A DNA stretch of 64,000 nt from positions 251,884,219 to 251,948,218 of the forward strand of contig NC_057804.1 of the NCBI RefSeq assembly GCF_018294505.1, given 5' to 3'. Every line of letters starts with the position of its first letter. The first letter of the stretch is position 1. This DNA is from Triticum aestivum (Eukaryota > Streptophyta > Magnoliopsida > Poales > Poaceae). Shown here piece after piece: positions 56,538 through 64,000 of the stretch. The translations under genes were made by a program, and so were the position numbers. A model generated the notes under the pieces. That model had not been told where the DNA came from. It searched no databases and worked only from the letters and a program-made list of their open reading frames with translations.

Positions 56538-57689
56538 AAGCGGAGCTCTTTCAAGAGCCCCAAGAGGGCCTCGATGGCCGCGCCGGTGGCAACAACTATC
56601 TGGTACCACTACTTCCTCAGGAGCAAACTTATGCTAACCATGGGTCGCATGAGGTATAGGTCGCCGCAGCAGATGGTTGCCCCAATGCTACAGCTTCCTA
56701 CCCCTCGGGAGGAGGGCACCGGGGGCTGCAGGAGAGGGGCCGGGATCCGGGTTCGTCCCCGCGGCGCTCGGCGTCAGGTGCACTCTAGAGGTAGGCCCTC
56801 TGTCGGGAAGGTGTTGCAGGGCCTACCCCCGGCAAAGGACCCGTGGTCGTCGGGGGAACCGCTAGCGACCGCTCTACCCCTTTGGCGTCATCCTTGGTTT
56901 CCGGTCGCCGTCAATGTTGGTAGAGTGTGGCGCAAGGCGGGGCCCTCATCTGGCGATATGAAGCAAGGCCGGTACCTGTGAAGAAGGCCCAATGCCTGTG
57001 AAGCTCGCCACCCCGTGACACTCTCACGTAATAATGAGTGGGGCTGTACACGCCCCGGAGTCTCCGGAGAGCCGCCCTCGGGCCTCGGGGGCTCCCGCCC
57101 ACGCCCAGTGGTAGCACTTAGCTCCGCGCCGATGAGAAGACGTCAAAGACTAGACTAGGTGTCGGACGCGGCGTTTTTGCCTTTTTCCTTTTCCTCTATT
57201 GACAAGTTTCCTCGATTTGAATTTAAGTTGGATTTGACCTTGAGACTTGCGTGTGTTTGGGGAAGGGGAGCTTAATCTCGTTCGAGCAATCTCTCGTGTT
57301 CTAGTTTCATCTTTACGTCCAAGTTAGCGTCAGCTGCCTCCCCTCGCGAGCCCCTCGCGAGTTGGGCCAGGCCAGGCACGTCTACAGTCCGGACCGCTGT
57401 CGCCGCACCCTCTCCGGAGGTTCTCACCGCAGGATCAATGGGACCACCCAGAAGACACTCGAGGCGTTGCGGCCCCCACAGGCCCGCTTGGGACTCGTCA
57501 GGGTCAAGAGGTAAACTTGTCAGCTAACCCACCGACGGGCCAATAGCTAAGCTCACGCGTAGCGTTACGCTTACAAGGATATTGATCGCAAACCTTTACA
57601 TGAGGGGCTTCCCCTCCCAAAGTGCTCTTGCAGTCTTAATGGCCAAGCCCGAACTTTCTTCACGCAGGGGGAACAGCGGTGACGTATGA

Positions 57690-60600
57690 TCAGTCGGACA
57701 TATCACTCGCCGCGTCATCTGGGGCGCCTCCAAAGGCGTCGCTGGCGTCATCACCATCACCACCAACACCTCTGCCAGCACCAGGCGCGTCCACCACGCC
57801 ACCTTCATCGGCGGCCACGATCACGCCATCATCATCAGACGTGAAGGCCCTAACAAGGGCGTCCACGTTGTCTTCCACCTATTGAGCCAGGTCGCCCCGG
57901 ATAGCTATGGGCGCGGGTGCAATGGCGGCATCGAAATCGAAGTGGGGATCCATGTTCTGCAGATGGCTAAAGACACGGGAGAAGGCACGCCCAAGAAAGG
58001 CTCGGCTCCTCTCCTCGACGAGCCAACGAGACCTCTCGAAGCGGTTCTCCAGAAGCGTCACCACGTCAGTGAAATATTGGAGGTTGTCGTCATAGTTGGT
58101 CTCATGCGGCACTTCGACAGTGGCCTCGCAAATGTTGCCCAGGGCCGTGTTAGCCCGTTCCCTGAGCGTTCGGAGAATGGGGGCATGCTCATGCTCCAGA
58201 AGCCGCCTCTGATAGATCTCGTCCTCGTTCTGCCGCGCGATGGGCTCGGCGCCATCAACCCTCTATCGGAGAAGAAGCAGCTCGGCGCAGGAAGAGGCCA
58301 GCTCCGCCTGCGCTGCGCCAAGGGCGGCTACAGAGAGGTCTGCGCCCCGCGTCACTTCGGCCAGTTTGGCCCTGAGGGCCGCGGTCCTACCTTCAGCTTC
58401 GGCCCTGATCAGCTCCAGCCTCGCTTCGTATTGGTGCTCGAGGCCCAAACGAGCTTCCGCCACGCGGCGGTCGACCTCTTCCTGGGCTCGGGCTTCACGC
58501 GCGGCGACGTCATCCTACACCCGAGCCACCAGGCGCTCCCTCGTCTCCAGCTGATCAAGGTCAAGGTTGCGCTTGGCGGCCTCTAGCGTCAGCGTTTCCT
58601 CGCGCTTCTGGAGCTCCGCCCGGTCGACGGAGGCCTCCTTCAATGACACAAGGGCCGCCTGGCCCAGTTCCACTTGCTCCTCCAGAGAGTTTCTCTAGTC
58701 TTGGAGCTCCCACACACGCTCCTCCGCATCCTTGCGTCGACAGACTGCTTCCCGGGCCTCCTCGACGGCACGGGAGCAGGCCTCTCGTGAGGCCACCGGT
58801 GACGCTTCAGCCTTCACGTTGTCAAGGTCACGCTGGTGACATGCAAAGGCAATGGCTACCTTCAGCTTGCGCCTCTCTTCAGCAAGGCGCAAGCCTTCGG
58901 CCTCGAGGCGCGCATCCTCGCCAGCAAGCTCTGCTCCGATCCGGCTTACTGCGTCCATCGCCCCCTGGAGGAACTCTTGGTGAAGGGCATGGTGCTTGCA
59001 GCATGCCTGAGTACATCTTCCTCGTCATCCTCCGCCGCTGGCGAACCCGGGGGGCACTGGGACGGCATGCCCCCTCCCGGCGCAGGGCTGGGGGCTGGTG
59101 CCCCAGCAAGCGCCAGACGGGCCGCACCAGGAGCCCGACTTGGCACTGGTCCGTCCCCAGAAGAGAAGCTTAAGACTGACTTCAACCAATCACCGCTCAC
59201 GATCAGGGAAGGAGCACGGGGCAAGCTGGTCGTGCCCCAGGAGGACCCGTGAAGGGAGGACTGCAGGCGCGCAGGCTCGAGATGCCCTATAGGATGGACC
59301 ACTTCTCCGACTGGCCAAGCGGTAGGAGCGCTGCTCGATCCCGGCACACCCAGGATCAGCAGCGAGGGCAAAGCTTGGGGGGATGGCTCCTTGGCCGTCG
59401 TCGTGAATTCAGTAGGAAGGACCCTGAGAAGGCCGCGATCAGCTGCGAGAACAGAGAAATAAAGCAACAAAGAAAGAAGAGGACTTACTCATCCATGGCA
59501 AAGTACTTCCTACGCTTCAACAGGCGGCAAGGGCGATCTTCACCACCCAAGGCCTCCTTCCTCTTGCGGAGGGCCTCGAAATCTACTCGAAACCGACCTA
59601 AGCGCTTGGCGCAGGGGTCGGTTTGTGGCATGTCGGAGGCGTCAGGGTGATCGGCGCTAAGGGGACCGACCTGAGGAGCGCCACCGGGCACCGCCTCATG
59701 AGGGATGACCGGAGCCTCGGGAGCCGTAGGCCGCAACTCCTCGCCTGCCACTGCTCCAGGGCGGGCTTCATGAGAAGTCGCCTCTGGGGCTCCACGCGGC
59801 ATTAGCACCTCCACAACATCATCCCTTTCGGCTCCCGGCAGTTCTCGTCTCCCCGCCCCATCACCTGAGATGGGGCCGCCTTGGGCAACCGAAAGGGCAA
59901 CCACGGCGACAGGATTCTCGCGGGGGCCCCTGAGGCCAGTCGGGCGCAGCCCCCACTCGTCGAAGTTGGGCATCTGCTTCACGAAATCGGCCCTGCCCGA
60001 ACAAAGATACAGAAGGGCTCCATCATGTCGAAGGCTGCCTGGGGAAGGGTCGCCAGTCAGGACCTTGAGCACCGTCCTAAGTGCTTCGGGCGCCAGGTCC
60101 TCCTCCTAGAGCCGCATGCAGTCTTTGTGCCCCGCATAGTCCCACATCCGGCGAGAGTGGTGCTGGAGCGGAGCAATGCGACACTGGAGGAACTCCTTCA
60201 CCACCGTGGGCGCCGTCATGTTAAGCACCCTCAAGGTCTCAAAATGGCGCCAGACGAAGACGAGCCGGGGGCACACGAGCGCCTCATGACCCCAGCTCGA
60301 GCTGGGAACAACAAGCGTGGTTGGGTGCGAGAGCAGGGGGCTGGGTACCCCAACATCCACATACAACCACTGCTCCCTGAACTTGTCCTCAGAGGGAGGA
60401 AGGCCGAAGTCGATCCCTGAAGCAGCCGTCTCTGGTACAGCAAGGAAGCTCACACACCCCGAGCATTGAGTGGGGTCGCTCAGGCGCAAAGAAAAGAAGT
60501 GGCGCAATAGGGCAACGAAAGGACGAATGCCCACCATTGCCTTGCAAACAAACGCAAAGACAACCAGGAGGGTAATGGACTCAGGCCCGAGGTGCATTGA

Positions 60601-60894
60601 GTGGATCTGATAATGGGAGAGCATCGCATTGAAGAAAGCAGAGAAAGGAGGAACCAGGCCCGCCCACAAGGCGTCGGCAAAGAACCGGACCTCTATGATG
60701 ACCCTGTCAATAGAAGCATGGGACGCGGGCCAGACCGTGGTCCGGCCGCACACGTTGAAGATGGTGGCTAGAGCAGAACGGACCTTGCGCAGGGCCTCGG
60801 GATTGAGTATGATTGATTGTTTGATGGCGGGGGCCACCGTCGGAGGCGAGCGGGACGAAGGCGTGAGCTTCTTCCCATTTTCCTCTTGTGCCAT
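57690..60894 (-). pseudogene. Antisense gene in the retrotransposon (putative gypsy-type transposon protein, coiled coil), broken
   Basis: On the minus strand the ATG at 60894 (MAQEENGKKL) follows a CT-rich leader. The first 260 residues contain FNAMLSHYQIHSMHLGPESI and MVGIRPFVALLRHFFSLR, the pattern I know from the 'putative gypsy type transposon' domain (PF04195). A TAG at 60106-60108 breaks the frame, which continues to a good donor (GATGA|GTAAGT, about 59485). After an intron, a different frame runs with interruptions through 58958, 58463, 58112 and 57878, all one phase. It encodes a long E/A/R-rich coiled coil (LRLAEERRKLKVAIAF, EAEGRTAALRAKLAEV), then NYDDNLQYFTDVVTLLENRF and an acidic tail ending at 57690. 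Several in-frame stops and one shift near 59000 show it is dead here. Its conserved length argues that it was functional in the family. Confidence 0.6.
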
Positions 60895-61186
60895 GGCAGT
60901 CTAAAGAGGGGGGAGCTCGAGTTGGATTGAGGGCGTAGGTTGAAGCTCGAGGAAGGAAGAAGGGCAGGAAGCGCGGGGGCGGCGAAAGGGGAATAGCTGT
61001 GTGCAATCATGGGTCAGCCTAGCCGGGCGCGTAATGAGGCATCATGGGGAAGCGGAGGCGCCCACGTCCAATCAACCGCCACGCGGCGCCCTAGGCCGCA
61101 GGCTGTTGGGGCCTGCGGCGCTTCACACTTGCCCCTTCGCTTCTCTGCTAAGCCAAGTCCTGGCGCGCCTTGGGCCCGGGGGTTAC

Positions 61187-62106
61187 TGTCGGTGTTCTGC
61201 GAACGGGGGTACCCAGACTTGCCTGCCTGCGGCCCGCGGCGTGGCTCAAGTGGTGGCCCAATGCAGCCCAGCTTCATCAGCTCAAGCTCAAGACCCTCGC
61301 GAGGGTCCAAGCATCGCGGGGCGGACGACAGGAAGCTTCCTCAGGAGCAGCCTCCTCAAGCAGGCTCGCGAGGAGGCGGAGAGATCAAGGCAGGGTACCT
61401 CCCGAGGAGCTAGTGACGCAAGCCATGACGATCGAAGGCCAGGCAAGTGCCAGGCGGGCGCTGGCTTGCGCAGTGTCCTTGTTTCCCTTTCGGTGCAAAG
61501 GGGGCAAGCACAGGCCAAGGCATCAGGCAAAGGTTACCGTTTCGGTGCAATAAGACCAAGACCAGCTGAACGGCAGGATGGAGGTCATCGTGGAGCCTAG
61601 GGCAGCGTCATCGTCAGGGCCTTTGGCAGTCGAAGACCAACTTTAGTTAGGATAAGTGTACCAGATGTTCCCCTTGAAAATGGCCGATTGTTGGGGCCCT
61701 TCCCGCTCATTACTTGGGAAGAAGCCCAGGTCCTTGCTGTATAAATAGGACTAGCCACCACAGGATAGAAGGATCAGAAAAACAGATCACTAGAGAGAGA
61801 GAGAGAGAAGTGACTGAACTCAGCCGAGCAGTTCATCTCACCAGCTTAAGAACGGCCCCTCGCGAGGCTGTTCTCCCTTTGTGCAGTTTACCATCGGCCC
61901 CTGAGGCAATCCACCACACCACACACTGGAGTAGGGTATTACACCACAATGGTGGCCTGAACCAGTATAAATCTCGTGTCCCTTGTGTGTTCATCTTTCT
62001 TGCTTAGATCTTTGCGAGACTTGAGACGTGAGCTGGTAGGGGAGAGATTTCCATGCGCACCCCCGTGTTCGAACCGCAAGGGTCTGCCGAAACCCGAAAT
62101 CCGACA
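61187..62106 (+). repeat. 3' LTR, 920 bp
   Basis: It starts TGTCGGTGTTCTGCG after CCCGGGGGTTAC and ends AAATCCGACA. It has CTGTATAAATAGGACTAGCC at about 61738 and a GAGAGAGAGAGAG tract slightly longer than in the left LTR. Confidence 0.85.
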
Positions 62107-62480
62107 ATAGCAGCAGTCTACAATTCATTATATACTAGCAGCAACTCATATCAATTCATCATATAGCAGCAGCAGGAGCAGCTCATAGCAATTCATCATA
62201 TAGCAGCAGCAGGAGCAACTCATAGCAATCCATCATATAGCAGCAGCAGGAGCAGCTTATAGCAACTCATCATATAGCAGCTGCAGCAGCTCATAGCAAT
62301 TCATCATACAGCAGCAGCAGCAACTCATTGAAATTCATCATATAGCAGCAGCAGCTCATAATAATTCATTATATAGCAGCAACTCATAGCAATTCATCAT
62401 ATAGCAGCAGCAGGAGAAGCTCATAGCAATGCATCATATAGCAGCAGCAGAAGCAGCTCATAGCAATTCATCATATAGTG
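62107..62480. repeat. CAG-rich minisatellite, right piece, about eleven units of 27-36 bp
   Basis: Units follow ATTCATCATATAGCAGCAGC then (AGG)AGCAGCTCATAGCA, with variable numbers of CAG. The left continuation is at 54724-54825. Variable unit length distinguishes it from a CRISPR or satellite array. Confidence 0.85.
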
Positions 62481-62705
62481 TATCAGAATGAAAATTTGGA
62501 AAAAATCAGAGGAGATCCTCACCTTGTTGGATGAGCTCATCCTTCAATAGCACCTCAAGGCCATGCCCTGGGAGGAGGGGAGGGGGAATAAGGTGCCTTC
62601 TGCCGCAGTGTGGCATCAGCCGTAGTTGTGCAGCGCCTGCCGGAGTAGTGCGTTCGACGAACCACATGGAGCAGCTGCTGGAGACCATGAGCATGAGGGG
62701 CAGCG
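62481..62705 (-). pseudogene. Exon-like minus-strand segment cut by the Sukkula-like LTR
   Basis: On the minus strand a frame is open from the LTR border through CSMWFVERTTPAGAAQL and GLEVLLKDELIQQ to a donor-like CAACAAG|GTGAGG near 62525. It might be the remains of a host exon interrupted by the LTR at 62706. Family not recognised. Confidence 0.25.
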
Positions 62706-64000
62706 TGTCACGCCCAATATGCGACCCTATCCTAAAGGAACTCGAAGGTCCCAGCAAGGATAGAAGTGCATATTAGAGACGTTTCTGCAAGATGGATATC
62801 ATTACATCGTACCATTACATAATAGTTGGGGATACATACAAGAGGCATACAATGCCACATGAATACAACAACATCATACATAATAGCAACATCCGACTAC
62901 GGATGAAACACAAACAGAAGCTCAAACGACATCCACCCTGCTAGCCCAGGCTGCCGACTTGGAACCTATCCCCTGATCGAAGAAGAAGCAGAAGAAGAAC
63001 TCCAAAACAAGTAACATCGCTATCGCGTCAAGATCATCGCATAACCTGTACCTGCAACTGTTGTTGTAGTAATCTGTGATCCACGAGAACTCAACAATCC
63101 CATTACCATGGGTATCAAGACTAGCAAAGCGTAATGGGTATGAAGAGGATAAGTGGTGAGGTTGCAGCAGCGACTAAGCAAGTATGGTGGCTAACATACA
63201 TAGATAAGAGCGAGAAGAGAAGCAAACGGAACGGTCGAAAGGCTAGGAGTGATCGAGAAGTGATCCTGAAACTACTTACGTTCATACATAACCCAAAAAC
63301 CGTGTTCACTTCCCGGACTCCACCGAAAAGAGACCATCACGGCTACACACGCGGTTGATGTGTTTTGATTAAGTCAAGTGTCAAGTTCTCTACAACCGGA
63401 TATTAAAAAATTCCCATCTGCCACATAACCGCGCGCACGGCTCTCGAAAGATTATACCCTGCAGGGGTGTCCCAACTTAGCCGATCACAAGCTCTCATGG
63501 TCAATGAAGGATATTCCTTCTCCCAGGAAGACCCGATCAGTCTCAGAATCCCGGTTTATAAGACATTTCGACAATGGTAAAACAAGACCAACAAAACCGC
63601 CCGGATGTGCCGACAAATCCCGATAGGAGCTGCACATATCTCGTTCTCAGGGCACACCGGATAAGCTAAGTGTACAGGTACCAAGATAACCCAAGTTGCC
63701 AAGGGACGGTCCCGCATGGTGCTCTAGTTTGGACCAACACTCAGAGGAGCACTGGCCCGGGGGGGGGGGTAAAAAAAGATGACCCTCGGGAGCGCGACTC
63801 CCAAGGGAAAAAAGGCTAGGTGAGGCAAATGTAAAACCAATGTTGGGCCTTGCTGGAGGAGTTTTATTCAAAGCGAACTGTCAAGGGGGTCCCATAAATC
63901 ACCCAACCGCGTAAGGAACGCAAAATCAAGGAACATAACACCGGTATGACGGAAACTAGGGCGGCAAGAGTGGAACAAAACACAAGGCATACGGCCGAGA
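62706..64000 (-). repeat. Sukkula-like LTR, partial, running off the window
   Basis: The end at 62706, read on the minus strand, is GGGTCGCATATTGGGCGTG then ACA. As I remember it, the end of the barley Sukkula LTR used as a marker primer differs from this by one base. From about 63050 to the window end it follows the LARD LTRs (48100-49020) block by block, including CGTGTTCACTTCCCGGACTC and CAACACTCAGAGGAGCACTG, with clear divergence. It is therefore a related but distinct family. Whether it is a solo LTR or part of an element cannot be seen. Confidence 0.75.

Larger units (their letters stand above)
54826..62106 (+). mobile_element. LTR retrotransposon with gag remnant and antisense gene; no pol
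   Basis: Two LTRs (54826-55727 and 61187-62106) begin TGTYGGYGTTCTG and end AAATCCRACA. A primer-site-like TTTGGCACACCAGG follows the left LTR and a GGGCCCGGGGGTTAC purine-rich stretch precedes the right one. The interior has a decayed gag-like frame on the plus strand and a long gene on the minus strand, but no protease, RT or integrase, so it is non-autonomous. It interrupts a minisatellite. The five bases on either side (GTAGA and ATAGC) do not match, so no clean duplication remains. Family unnamed. Confidence 0.75.

Noticed and set aside
57882..58586. 234-codon plus-strand frame
   Set aside because: It is the shadow of the antisense coiled-coil gene, which has the more credible protein composition and domain content.
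62107..62480. Array of short repeats resembling CRISPR spacing
   Set aside because: Unit lengths vary, there are no unique spacers, and the setting is a plant genome; it is a CAG-rich minisatellite.

Overview
This is plant nuclear DNA, almost certainly from a Triticeae grass (wheat, Aegilops, barley or rye group). The evidence is the density of Stowaway-type MITEs ending in CTCCCTCCGT, a CACTA element with GGGCC-rich subterminal repeats, a Tekay/Del-type chromovirus with a roughly 4 kb LTR, a non-coding LARD retrotransposon, and a partial LTR whose end closely resembles the barley Sukkula LTR. No bacterial gene organisation, CRISPR array, rRNA or tRNA gene was seen. There are two assembly gaps, at 12937-13438 and 41405-41584.

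Layout. 1-12160 is a low-copy, MITE-rich region. It holds a possible minus-strand promoter with a non-coding first exon (2452-2806), a three-level nested Stowaway cluster (3441-3808), a small two-exon gene built from two kinds of short repeats (5306-5984), a minus-strand remnant (7819-8262), a small coiled-coil gene (8885-9271), and two non-coding modules that recur elsewhere in the window. 12163-14830 is an unassigned element: a recurring terminus, then a degenerate GT/GA-rich satellite interrupted by a gap. 15935-21572 is the 3' part of a CACTA transposon with a multi-exon transposase-like gene, two sets of subterminal repeats and a TIR ending ...GGTAGTG. It abuts a decayed Tekay-type Gypsy element (21573-30689) that lacks its 5' LTR and has many stops and frameshifts.

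30690-40370 is again low-copy. It contains the best candidate for an intact host gene (32525-33067, minus, with a TATA box), a WRN/3'-5' exonuclease pseudogene (35090-35799), a MITE with an exon-like insert (37927-38203), and a second locus of the GT/GA-rich element (38332-39960). 40376-51981 is one complete minus-strand LARD with both LTRs and an AACAC target duplication. 52290-53780 resembles the 5' part of a gene, with a 35/70-bp tandem array. 54826-62106 is a complete LTR retrotransposon carrying a long antisense gene; it split a CAG-rich minisatellite. From 62706 to the window end lies a Sukkula-like LTR.

Most coding sequence here belongs to transposable elements and is broken. Host gene candidates are few and short: 5306-5984, 8885-9271, 32525-33067 and the exonuclease pseudogene. 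Family names rest on motifs read by eye. No database search was possible.
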